Positions 35,715 through 45,741 of a stretch of 64,000 nucleotides of DNA are shown piece after piece. The first letter of the stretch is position 1, and the number at the start of each line of letters is the position of its first letter. Source of the DNA: Dysidea avara (lineage: Eukaryota > Porifera > Demospongiae > Dictyoceratida > Dysideidae); assembly GCF_963678975.1 (NCBI RefSeq), contig NC_089280.1, forward strand, positions 34,552,603-34,616,602, read 5' to 3'. The notes below the pieces were generated by a model, which saw only the letters and a list, made by a program, of their open reading frames with translations, was not told where the DNA came from and did not search any database. A program made the position numbers and the translations under genes.

Positions 35715-37483
35715 TACATGTATATTATCTACTGGTGTGTTGTAGCCACTCCTCTCTACTATTCAGATACTTTCGTGATAACTACAGTAGAACAGGTGAA
35801 ATAAAAAATTATTCCAATTCTAACAATTTGGATCATGTTTGTTGTACACGCAGCACTCTATCAGCTGAGTAGGAACTTCTGCTTTACACACTGAGTTTGG
35901 TTGCTATGGAAAACTTTCCTATATGATATATGTCAGTAGAATCCCAGCAAGTTGTTAAGGTGAGAGTTATATAGCTACGTATGTAATTAGACTTGTATAA
36001 ATGTAAAGGCTGGCCAGTTCTTCCTGACCATCCATTCACATGTATGATACTACAATCATCAGTGACTTGATATGATGTGGATATTTTTAGGTTGTAGGGA
36101 ACAAGGCATAGGTGTCATTGACCTGCAGCTATGTTGATGTCATTTTGATGTTGTGTATTCACACAATTCTCAGGAAAGGATTACGTATATTAAAGAGCAG
36201 AAAACCCTAACAACTACGTACGTATGTGTGTGCGTGTCAGTAGTGTGTGTTGATGTCACTGTTTGTGTCAGTGTCACTATGTGTAGTGTGTACTTGTGTG
36301 TATAGTGTGTGCTCACACGTATCATACAATGTTGAATGCATAATTGTATATGCTTATTTTATCCATATTCTACAGTAGGTGTGGTTGTATTGTTTGAGTA
36401 CATGGTAGTGATTATTGTATTTCCTGTACCTTATAGAGCATTACTTGACTAACTACGTTAGTAATGAGTGTCGCTTGGTCAAGGATATGATCAGATCTAG
36501 TGGCCTTCCTTACACTGGTTACCTATCCAAACAAACTACTCATCTTATTTGCAAATGGTGTGTGTGTGCGCGTGTGTGTGTTCATTATTCTTTGTGCATG
36601 CACTTTGTTTTGTATAGTGAAGGAGGTAAAAAAATTGACAAGGCTAAAGAGTGGGGACTAAAGATTGTCAACTTCTCATTCATTGGTGATGTCATATTTA
36701 GTAAGTGTTAGTCAGTACAAGGTGTCCAGATACAAATCTTTACCACCATTAGCTGGCAAAGAGCTGTCTTCTAAATACTACATCCTAAATCAGGAGGATG
36801 AATTTCTACCCCTCTCACACCCATCAGCATTGTCTCTGCTAGGTACTGTAAGAGGTATTTGTAAGAACCACGATGCTATTCTGTAATCTCCACACACAGA
36901 GCCTTGGAAAGTGTTTTTGGATGGGTACATTGTTGGGAAGAAGATTCCACATAAACAAAAGAGAAGCAGTTACTGATGCAGAGGGTGATGATGCAGAAGT
37001 TAGGGAGTCTGGCACTACTGTAGCTCCTTCAATGGTTAAGGAACCTTGCATTGTCTTTACTGGCATGTTTGGTGCAGCAATGATGAAAATGAAACAGGTG
37101 TGTGTGTGTGTGCCTGTGTGTGTGTGTCGCATGTGCATGTGCGTATGTGGGTGAGCGTACGTGTGAGAGAGTAGTAAGAAATTTATACTCACATTGCTCT
37201 AGTTTACCCAGCTGTAAATAAGCATTTGGTGTTTACTGGGAAAGCAGTGTCTAATTGTGCATATATCACGTAATGGATAAGGGACTGTGGTGCCCACAAT
37301 GTGACATGGTACAGTCTCCTGTGGGGTACTAATCTTGCCCCCAAGGCACCAAATACCAGCACCCAAGTAATGCACAGGTATCCTGATGTTTTTTCTTGCT
37401 TTAAATAATTGCAGCATGTGTTGTGTACATGTTGCATGTTCAACCATATGTGTACTGTATACGTCAAATTTCCATGTAATTAG

Positions 37484-37845
37484 TAGAGCTGGGTGGTATG
37501 AGATTTGTCAAAGTCAGGACGGTAATATAGAAAATATCACGGTACAAATACATACCACGGTATGGATTATATTTTTGAACTAAAGTAATATTAAGTGAAA
37601 CTTTCTTATGGAAAGGGTGATAGAAGGTTGATGAAACATGCTAAAATGGCTTTAGTACAATTAGAAGGTTATCTTTTACATTGGCAAAGTATCTTCATGT
37701 TGGTAACAGCAGGAAATAACAGGATGATGCTATGAATCAGTTGCCATCTAACTCTAGACGGTATGGTGGTATTTTCTAAATTCATCCAGTACCTTAACGG
37801 TATCATTAAAATACCTTCTCCGTACCAGTACATCACCCAGCTATA
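37484..37845. mobile_element. hAT-like MITE in an intron of the PAXIP1-like locus
   Basis: Ends TAGAGCTGGGTGGTA and, inverted, CACCCAGCTATA, with a perfect 8-bp TSD GTAATTAG (37,476-37,483 and 37,846-37,853). The interior repeats 'ggtat' and 'accgt' words. About 362 bp, non-coding. Confidence 0.82.
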
Positions 37846-37895
37846 GTAATTAGTATGAGCATCCAATATCATAGAAAATTCACACTAGTCAGTGT

Positions 37896-38138
37896 ATGAA
37901 TTTTAATAGTTCCAGGTGTATGAATTTTAATGGTTCCAGGTGTATTTATTATTATTATTATTATTAGCACTTTACAGTGACCAGCACTGAAGGTCTGACA
38001 GTATGAATTTTATTGGTTCCAGGTGTATGAATTTTAATAGTCCCAGGTGTATGAATTTTAATGGTTCCAGGTGTATGAATTTTAATGGTTCCAGGTGTAT
38101 GAATTTTAATGGTTCCAGGTGTATGAATTTTAATGGGC
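37896..38138 (+). repeat. 24-bp minisatellite interrupted by a SINE tail
   Basis: About eight units of TATGAATTTTAATGGTTCCA followed by GGTG. The array is split after two units by a reversed SINE 3' end (about 37,947-38,001). Because 24 is a multiple of 3 it reads open in several frames (EPLKFIHL, GSRCMNFN), but it sits in an intron. Confidence 0.9.
37947..38001 (-). mobile_element. SINE 3' fragment (reverse strand)
   Basis: The (TTA)n run, then 'cactttacagtgaccagcac' and 'tgaaggtctgacag', is the reverse complement of the 3' end of the full SINE at 42,423-42,664. The 5' part is absent. Confidence 0.75.
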
Positions 38139-39109
38139 TCTTACCGCTAAAACATTTACATGCAAATTTCATGCAAGACTTGTTGTGTATGAAACACTTT
38201 TGTACTGTGTATAAAAATCCTAGTTGTAATTTTTAATGTACATTGAGTGTGTTCATGTCATAGATCAACAGACTGGGAGGGATTAAAGTTGATGCAAAAG
38301 ATTGCACCCATCTGGTTACATCAAGAGTGAGTCAATGTTGGGAAAGCAAAGGTGGCAGTTGATGATGGCTGCAGCTACAATGATGTTGATATCAATAAAT
38401 TTTGATGACAGTATTGCCATATGTTATTATTGACATTAACATCATTGCAGCCTTTCTTGGCTGCTACCTTTGATCTCACAACTCTAAAGCCCACTTTTTG
38501 ATGTGACTGCTATGCATTGTATGTTTTCATTTTCGTTTCAGCTGACACATACCATCAAGTTCTTGTGTGCCATTTCTGTGGCAAAGCACATGGTCACGAC
38601 AGGGTGGATTGTGAGAAGTGGAGATGTTTTGCTATTTTGTAGGTAAATCACCAGCGTGTACTGGTGTGTTATAATGACCTATCTGTCCTTGTTAGATGAA
38701 ACAGAGTTTGCACTGAAAGATCAGTATGCTGAGACGATCTATGGTTTTAATATTCTGCATCATTGAAGAAAGCTCAATGTGAAAAACTATTACAAGTGTG
38801 TGTGCGTGGTGCGTGCGTGCGTGCGCGCGTGCGTGTGTGTGTTCATCTTATGTTCCATACACATGTAGGGACTTACGTTCTACTGCACACCTCAAGTAAT
38901 TCCTTGTCCCAAGTCTCTAAGGGAAATCACTGGTGGAGAGGTCTAGTTATAGTCAGTACGGTTCACCTGAGCCCCTGCCAAAAACAGTAATATCAAAGAG
39001 GTGAACATGTGTTCACTCCCAATAGTTTAAGCATGTTTTCATGTTGTAAACATGTTTGTGTGCCTCAATCATACATACTGTATATGGGATATTTTTAAAG
39101 CCTCATAAA

Positions 39110-39604
39110 CAGTGTTGGGGGTAACGCATTATGTAATGCATCACATAATAATTATTACTTTTGTGGTAACTAAATAATATAACGAAATACACTATAAAAA
39201 CAGGTAATATAACTCAAGTTACTTTACTTACAAATGTAACCTAAGTAATCTAGTTACTGTAATGAATCTAATATTACAAGTAACGAAGTTACTAATCTCA
39301 TTAGTGATCCACTGAGTAACGCTTAGCCACAACGAAATAGTGAAGCCTACTGAATGAAGCTCATTCGCCAGCTTCTTACTTATAACCAAGATTTGCACAT
39401 TGTCCAACAATGCAATCATGTCACGTGATAAGGTGGTAGTTTCACACGTGACAACTTAATTTAAGGCTGTGGACACAAAGTAATTATAATATGTAATATT
39501 ATTATAGTTACTTTATTTTATGGGTAATATGTAACTGTAACTAAATAGTTCAGTTGCAAGTAATATGTAACTAGTTACTTTAAAAAGTAACTGTCCCAAC
39601 ACTG
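39110..39604. mobile_element. hAT MITE, family of the 9036-12071 element
   Basis: Ends CAGTGTTGGG and CCCAACACTG. The flanks CTCATAAA (39,102-39,109) and CCCATAAA (39,605-39,612) match at 7 of 8 positions. The interior is GTAACTAGTTAC-rich. In reverse complement it aligns with the split halves of the element at 9 kb and so serves as its empty-site reference. It lies in an intron of the PAXIP1-like locus. Confidence 0.88.
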
Positions 39605-40455
39605 CCCATAAATCACTTGTTCTAGCCCACATCAAAGTGCTTTTTCGATATACAGTTGCAGCATTTAAAGGGCTTCACAGTGCTAGTAAATGTTTGGGCA
39701 ACTGGCCCATGTACATGTAACACAAGTTGAAATGAGGACTCAGGTGAACACAAACATTATTACACTGATCCAGCTAATGATAAGTTTTCTTTATTGTATG
39801 TACATATAGGTAGTGTCTTTACACACACTACAAACAATGAATGCATCCTGTAAGAAATTGAAGGTAAGTAGTGTATGGTACACTAAAAAAAGGAATGTAG
39901 TTGTGAGGGCTCACACGTTATTTGACTCATAAGCTGTTGACATAAGTAATGGTTTGCTCCCTTGCAACTTTCTTCATTACTTTTTTTTGTGCACATGTAC
40001 CATATTTCCAATGTATCTGTGAACCTCTTAAAGTATTATTATCATTCTCTAGAATGGTTTAACACTGTACAAGAAGCCACTTGTTATTTTGACGTGTGAC
40101 GGAGACTTGGATAGTGACGAAGTATCTGTCTTTGATGAAGCTGAAATAAGTGAGAGACCTGTATAATGTACCCACCTAGCTTAGTATTGGTCTTTATTTG
40201 CAGCAATATACAACACTGAGTTTGTGATGATGGGAGGTCTGAGACAGAAACTGGAGTATAATTTGTATCCTTGATATGCATTCTTAAATTCTGTGGTAAA
40301 GATTCTTCCTTGACACATTGTACAGAAACAAGATGAAACTACCTGGAAAAAAACCCTAAATACAATTGTGCAGTTATTTTTGATAGTCTTCACAATTGAC
40401 TACAATACATTGTACATTGACAAAAAGTTTTGTATAAGTTATTTCTTTCTGCTGC

Positions 40456-41583
40456 TTAATTCTCAATAGCCTCTTGATGTACGTCCATGAGCCCCTTAAA
40501 GTATTGTACTGTCTTCACCTTCAGTTCCATGGTTGCTGGATCGTCACACGCAAAAATTGCCTTGGGGTGCATCTGGAAATCTGAAACTGTTCACATATGA
40601 CTGACCCCCTCCTCGACTGCCTTGTACAATGCAAAAGCTTTGTAGGCTCCAGTTATCAATATCATAACCTATTCCATAAAATTAATACTGTTGCAGATTA
40701 TTTTGTATGTGTTTTATACTTACTTCTCTGGCATCCATAACAGCTCCTACTCCAACTGTTAGTGCTTGTGTGGGTACCTCCTGACTTGTATCACCATCAA
40801 AGAACCTAGACAGATACAAGTGTAAGTATTACAAGTCAACCAAGTGTTTCTAACTATAGCTACAGTTGAACCTCTCAAAAAGACACTGGAAACTAATCCA
40901 TGGTCCCATTTGAATACACCCCTAAAATCAGGAAACCTCTTAAACACCATCTCAAAGGGTATACAATAGGGAGGGATATAAGCTTCATACCTGGCATTAG
41001 CATCAATAGTTTCTTGTGACAAAGCCTTTACTCTTGTCCTGGACACAAGTGATGATCCGGGTTGACTAAATGCAATATGTCTCAGGACCAGTACCTACAA
41101 ACACACAACTTTATAAATCACTTGAAAAATTCCTACTATATGTACCTCCGATAAGCAGTTCTACACCACCAACTTTTGTAATTTCTTTCTCAAACTGGCT
41201 ACATTCAGCAACTAAATCTGGAGCATTTCCATCCAGTATGTGCACATTAGCTGGCTCAATGTCAATATGTTTGAAGAAATTTGTAAGTGTGGTAGCTCGG
41301 ATGATCTCGTGGTACAGGTAGCTTCACATATTCGTCCATGTTAAATGTCACCACATATTTGAAAGACACTTCTCCTTTATGTTGATACTCTATTAGCTTC
41401 TTGTACATACCAAGTGGAGTGCAACAGACTGTTTAATTACTGCAAAAATTACATCTCTTTATCAGTTGGTAATCCTAGCACAAACAACTTGTCCGGTCCA
41501 GGGTTGAAGTTATTTATTCTATCCTTCACGTAGGTAGCAGTCCACTCGCTCACCTCATCATAGGTGTTTAAGATTACAAGGAT
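40456..41583 (-). pseudogene. Glucosamine-6-phosphate isomerase (GNPDA) pseudogene, intron-bearing
   Basis: GNPDA converts glucosamine-6-phosphate to fructose-6-phosphate and ammonia in the cytosol. In order on the minus strand: LVILNTYDEVSEWTATYVKD and [45 protein letters not shown] (the family's NMDEY motif) with [90 protein letters not shown]; and [20 protein letters not shown] to the stop at 40,456. The match to animal GNPDA1 is unmistakable. Damage: TGA where the family has Trp (HMWTVS), frameshifts near HTY/FFKH and in GPDGHIAF, and extra sequence in the GLPTGSTPLG loop. No ATG is seen. Introns remain, so it is not a retrocopy. Its 3' end faces the PAXIP1-like 3' end about 180 bp away. 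Confidence 0.88.
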
Positions 41584-42079
41584 TGTTTAGCAGCTCAGGA
41601 CGACCCTTGCAAACACTATAGTGATGAGGTCATCTTTTGCCTCCTACATGAATTGTCATCACAATAATTCAACCAATTCACTGTAGCATCCTGATAAGGA
41701 ATGTATGTCACTGAATTTGGAAAATTACCTTTATGGGTGTATTCTACACATTAGTTTTACAGTAAAACACAGCATTATAAGCTAAATTCCTACCAATTTG
41801 AAGGTACATAGATACCTTGAATTACAAGAAAAGCTTAAGAAATATTTGAAAAGTGTTTTCTGCTATTAATGGCACCATGATAGTTTCAAAAATTCAGTCA
41901 CATTATAGCCTCAAGCTTGTTATTTAGTTTGGTCCCCTATACTGATGATCTGTGTACATACATAGGCACCCTGACAACTAGTGCTCAACAACTGTATACA
42001 AGGTTTAGTGAAGTTTAATGCTAAAGAAGTGTTACAGTTTGTTACAAGATCTGGTATAGTCCCTACCTTAAAAGTGTCT
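41584..42079. other. No gene recognised
   Basis: Spacer between the GNPDA pseudogene and the right arm of the inverted duplication. It could hold the lost 5' flank of the pseudogene. Nothing else is supported. Confidence 0.4.
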
Positions 42080-42422
42080 GAATAGTGAGAACAACATAGC
42101 TGCAGGTCGATGACACCTATGCCTTGTTCCCTACGACCTAAAAATATCCACATCATATCAAGTCACTGATGATTGTAGTATCGTACATGTGAAGTAGTAT
42201 GGATGGTCAGGAAGAACTGGCCAGCCTTTAAATTTATACAAGTCTAGTTACATACATAGGTATTTAACTCTCACCTTAACAACCTGCTGAGATTCTACTA
42301 ACATTATATCATATAGGAAAGTTTCCATAGCAGCCAATTATGGATCAATGTGTAAAGCAGAAGTTCCTACTCAGCTGATAGAGTGTTGCCTGTACAACAA
42401 ACATGATCCAAATGGTTAGAAT

Positions 42423-42664
42423 CCTGGAGGAGACTGAGTGTGGCGCTCGACTAGACATTGGGTGGCCTGCAGTTCGAATCCTGGGGTAGGAGGGATTTTT
42501 TTCCTTTCTTTGACCCTTTTCTGTTTCACCTTATTGTTAGCTAGGCCATGTAATCTTTAAGTCTCCAGTTCCAGTGTGTTAGGTTAGGTTAATCCAAAGG
42601 CTGCAGCACATGTTGCTGTCAGACCTTCAGTGCAGGCCACTGTAAAGCTTTAATAATAATAATA
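42423..42664 (+). mobile_element. tRNA-derived SINE, near full length
   Basis: The 5' part has an A-box-like GTGTGGCGCTCGACTAG and a B box CAGTTCGAATCC at tRNA-like spacing, then GGGATTTTTTTCC. The 3' part carries the conserved 'ggctgcagcacatgttgctg' and 'cagaccttcagtgc' blocks and a (TAA)n tail. The paired left arm at about 35,815 lacks it, giving the empty site. 3' fragments recur at 37,947 and 55,448. Confidence 0.82.
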
Positions 42665-43288
42665 ATTAAAAAAAATTGGAGTCACTTTTTATTTCACCTG
42701 TTCTACTGTAGTTATCACGAAAGTATCTGAAGAGTAGAGAGGAGTGGCTACAATGAAATTACACAAAATAATAACACACTTATTACATATATAGTAGCTG
42801 GTCTATGGTAGAGTACAGTAGCAAATTGTGCAGACACACCTCGTTCACAATAACTAAGATAGCTGCAAGTTAAGAATTATTGTTCTCAGTATATGGATTG
42901 TCGGCAAAGTCTGATCAGCATAAGGACATTCAGTGTAATATTGTTACAATGTGGTTAGACACTAAGAAACCCACAATTAATTCAAATTTTGTACAAAACT
43001 ATAGAATTAATTAGTGGTGAATATATACAATAAACTGTAAACAGTCAAGGTTCATACTTATATGCATTGTTTATGGTTTATTTTAATACTTTACACAAGG
43101 TAGTTAATGAGTTTAATGCTGTGTATACATTTGCCATTGACTTGTGTGGTAAGCATGTGGTTTGCGTATTAATGTTGCATGCTTCTTTCTATAGCTCCTG
43201 GATTTTACAGGCAGCATTTTTCGAGTTTGACCACTCCATCTGAGGATGAAGCCATCAGAGTACAAGATATATTTGTAGTAGTGCCACC

Positions 43289-43649
43289 CAGGGCTGCCCA
43301 GAGAAATTAAGGGGCCCAGGGCAAAGAGTTAAAGTGGGGCCCTTGACCCAAGTTGTAAGGTGAAGACCAAAAAAAAAAAAAAAAAAAAAAAGGTCACAAC
43401 CTGCTGGCAATGACAATAACTACCCATCACCAACCATATCTCCTTATCTATAAGCTTGCTACACTGCTCCTCTGAAGAATACTGTGACTGCTCTATTAGA
43501 GTATTTAGATCTGACTGCTCTATTAGAGTATATCGATCTTTTAAACAAGTATTCAGGGGGCCCTTCATGGGGCCTCCTGGGGCCCCTTTCAGGCTGGGGC
43601 CCGGGGCAAAATGCCCCAGTTGCCCCCCCCCCCCCTGTGGGCGGCCCTG
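43289..43649. mobile_element. hAT MITE with G/C-rich ends
   Basis: Ends CAGGGCTGCCCAGAG and, inverted, CTGTGGGCGGCCCTG, with a perfect 8-bp TSD GTGCCACC (43,281-43,288 and 43,650-43,657). The paired left arm near 32,632 is the empty site. The interior carries GAAGACC-poly(A)-GGTCAC and two CTCTATTAGAG motifs, and is G/C homopolymer-rich near the right end. Confidence 0.9.
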
Positions 43650-44130
43650 GTGCCACCCCCCTTGACTGTGATATATATTTTGCAAGTCTGACTATTAGTT
43701 GCTTCTTCTGCTTGGTCTTTGTAGTGGAAAAGCAGTGCAGCAGCTTATAAGCAGTGCAGTAACAAGTGGCCATAGTAGCAGTACTAGTCTTACTAGCTAC
43801 CTGTACATCACATTGACTTACCAGTCTACTCGAGTTTAATAGGATTCAGCTTCCTCGTCAGCAGTAGCTATTCAGTAACCCCAAAAGTTGGTTGAACCAA
43901 TGGTTGACGTTCCATCTCACCAAAGGAACAGCTGTCAAGCGTTCCTCAGTCATAATAACTCTGATTCACCAGTTCACCAAAATACAGGACAAGCGCTTTA
44001 TTAATCTGTATAAGAGTATTAATCTATGTGTTACGTCAGGTGGTGAGTCACCCGCAAATAGTGTGGTCACATAACACTAGTCATGTGAGTGACATGGATT
44101 GGGTGAACTTAGTCAATCCCTGCATATAGC

Positions 44131-45634
44131 TACCCGGCCCTTGCTAGAGATTGATACAGTGCAGTGATTTGTTCTACATCGCCTAGAAGTACACGTGTAA
44201 GTGCTATATAGTATGATTCGTATGTGCTCACGGCGTACTAGATAGTAGCTAAACTGCAAAATTCACAGTTATGAAAAAACGCGGGATTTATACTTCAGTC
44301 ATTTAGATGTAGCTATATATGTTGTATAGCTAACTGCAGCTAGTAGCTCTGAAGCGAGGGTGTTTAGCATAGTCATGAAAAAAAATTACAAACAAGTAGC
44401 TAGGCCTAGTCTAAAGAACTGAGAAAAAAATAACTTTAAAAAGTCTGAAACAAGCTGGATTGAAGTATCTATACACCGTATGTCCAATCTCTACTGTGCT
44501 GTGGAGATTCTATAACTGAAATGCGCATGCACAGTAGGGATAATTGCTTCTTAATAATAACCACTTCATGCAATCCAGCTTGTTTCAGTGACAAGTGAAG
44601 TGTAGAGGGAAATTACATTGTCTGATGGCAGGTGTGCAACAGCTGTCTTTACTCTTTGTGAGCTAATTATATATCTACATGAAACTCAAGAGATAGAGTA
44701 AAGGAGTAATGACAGCTGTCACATATCTACATGGGTAATGTTACCATCAGACCACCAGATGTAGTTCTACACTAACTAATGCATGCTACATGTATGTCAT
44801 TTTATGCCATAGCTAATATATAAACCATTTCTTTACAGCTAGATGACATCACTAGCTAAGTGCCAATCACCAACTATTGTTTTGAGTAGCTACAGTATAA
44901 CAGTTTACCATGTCTATAATTTATCATGAATCTTAAGTTCTAATAGAGTATTATGTATATAGTCTTTATGTAATTTAGTGTGTATTGTAGCTATAGCTAG
45001 CTACGTATTTCTTTGTGTACCTATACTTGTGTTTATAGGTAGTACACCTATAGGTCTTGTTGCCTTCTGTACTCATCTTACCTTTTGATTAAACTAATAA
45101 AAATAACAAACAAATAAGACTGTGAAAAAATTTTCCGCAAACATATAGCTCTCCGTGTAAAGTAAAATCTGCTGGAATTTTATGTCGATTATTAGATGTG
45201 CATTGGAAGAGAAGAAGAAAGCGTTGTTAAGTAAAGACATTTTTACTCCTGTCATTGGCAAGTAGCTTACTTGGATTAGAGAAGAAGTGTCACTTACAGC
45301 ACACCCGGTCAATGATATGCAGTTTGTTCTCACTTCATAATGGCACAATCATACGTAGAGTTACAGGAGTGAAAAGGTACAAATGCACATGAGATAAATT
45401 AAGTGCAAATTTAGTCACCATATGCAGCCAACCACTAATCAAGAAAATAAAATCTTCATGGTAAAAAAAACCTGTCTTAGTGATAGGACTACGTATATAG
45501 GATGCAGTGTTTGTAGTGTGATGAGCATTGTTCATATCAACTGATGAATGCATCCAAAGCTGATCATAATATATGGTAGCTAGTGTAGGTGAATTTAGTG
45601 TTAGCATTGGCAACACGTCACATTATGCAGCTAA
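44131..45634. other. 5' flanking region of GSTK B, no separate gene seen
   Basis: From about 44,690 it aligns with the region upstream of copy A (from about 23,150), without that copy's two MITEs. Apart from this duplication I see no feature. Confidence 0.5.
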
Positions 45635-45741
45635 CCTCATCCAATTAGCTAGCTCTATAATAAATGTTCTCCTCCTTGTTTTGTCACAGTCTTGTAGGGA
45701 ACCAACCAAGTCAGTGTACATGTCCATCAGTTTTGCTGAAA
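45635..45741 (+). promoter_or_regulatory. Conserved 5' flank of GSTK B
   Basis: The same words as upstream of copy A: TTCTCCTCCTTGTTTTGTCA, 'tagggaaccaacc', 'gttttgctgaaaATG'. It is conserved among four paralogues while introns diverge, which supports proximal promoter or 5' UTR function. Confidence 0.5.

Larger units (their letters stand above)
30005..36145. repeat. Left arm of an inverted duplication (partner 42,080-44,130)
   Basis: Three blocks pair in inverted order with the right arm: 30,005-30,308 with about 43,855-44,125; 32,437-32,970 with about 42,975-43,850; and 35,715-36,140 with about 42,080-42,790. The interruptions are the LINE nest (30,313-32,430) and 32,970-35,715, most of which is the hAT element at 33,150. 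Shared blocks include 'gtgagtcacc', 'gtgccaccccccttgactgtg' and 'gccactcctctctact'. No gene is recognised in the arms. Confidence 0.75.
36437..40274 (+). pseudogene. 3' half of a PAXIP1 (PTIP)-like multi-BRCT gene, probably dead
   Basis: PTIP is a nuclear BRCT scaffold in DNA-damage signalling and histone methylation. Exon-like blocks follow the C-terminal half of PTIP in order: 36,437-36,557 (GLPYTGYLSKQTTHLICK) and 36,618-36,700 (KAKEWGLKIVNFSFIGD), a BRCT; 36,713-36,842 (QYKVSRYKSL, the PTIP linker); 36,900-37,097 (PCIVFTGMFG); 38,264-38,326 (LGGIKVDAKDCTHLVTSR); 38,542-38,641 (THTIKFLCAISVAKHMVTTG); 38,696-38,795; 38,869-38,940; 39,810-39,863; 40,053-40,149; and 40,204-40,274 (NTEFVMMGGLRQKLEYNLY, stop). 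Frames fail between 36,700 and 36,713 (only 12 bp), near 36,960, near 38,640 and near 38,755. The N-terminal BRCTs are missing. The last exons join cleanly. Either a decaying truncated duplicate, or a gene hit by sequencing indels. Confidence 0.75.
42080..44130. repeat. Right arm of the inverted duplication
   Basis: Reverse-complement partner of blocks in 30,005-36,145 (see that entry). It is interrupted by a SINE (42,423-42,664) and an hAT MITE (43,289-43,649) that the left arm lacks, and the left arm has its own insertions. Hence all of these insertions came after the duplication. Confidence 0.75.

Noticed and set aside
36839-37192. Minus-strand ORF with His/Thr-rich repeats
   Set aside because: It arises from a (TG)n tract in an intron of the PAXIP1-like locus and lies antisense to the recognised exons.
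37972-38236. Periodic ORFs (EPLKFIHL and GSRCMNFN repeats) on both strands
   Set aside because: The 24-bp minisatellite unit is a multiple of three and lacks stops. It lies in an intron-like region with no start context.
42423-42500. Possible functional tRNA gene
   Set aside because: A- and B-box-like words are present but the cloverleaf cannot be drawn and the segment continues into a conserved SINE body and (TAA)n tail.
43329-43773. Overlapping proline/glycine-rich ORFs on both strands
   Set aside because: They are produced by G/C homopolymers in an hAT MITE with a perfect 8-bp target duplication.
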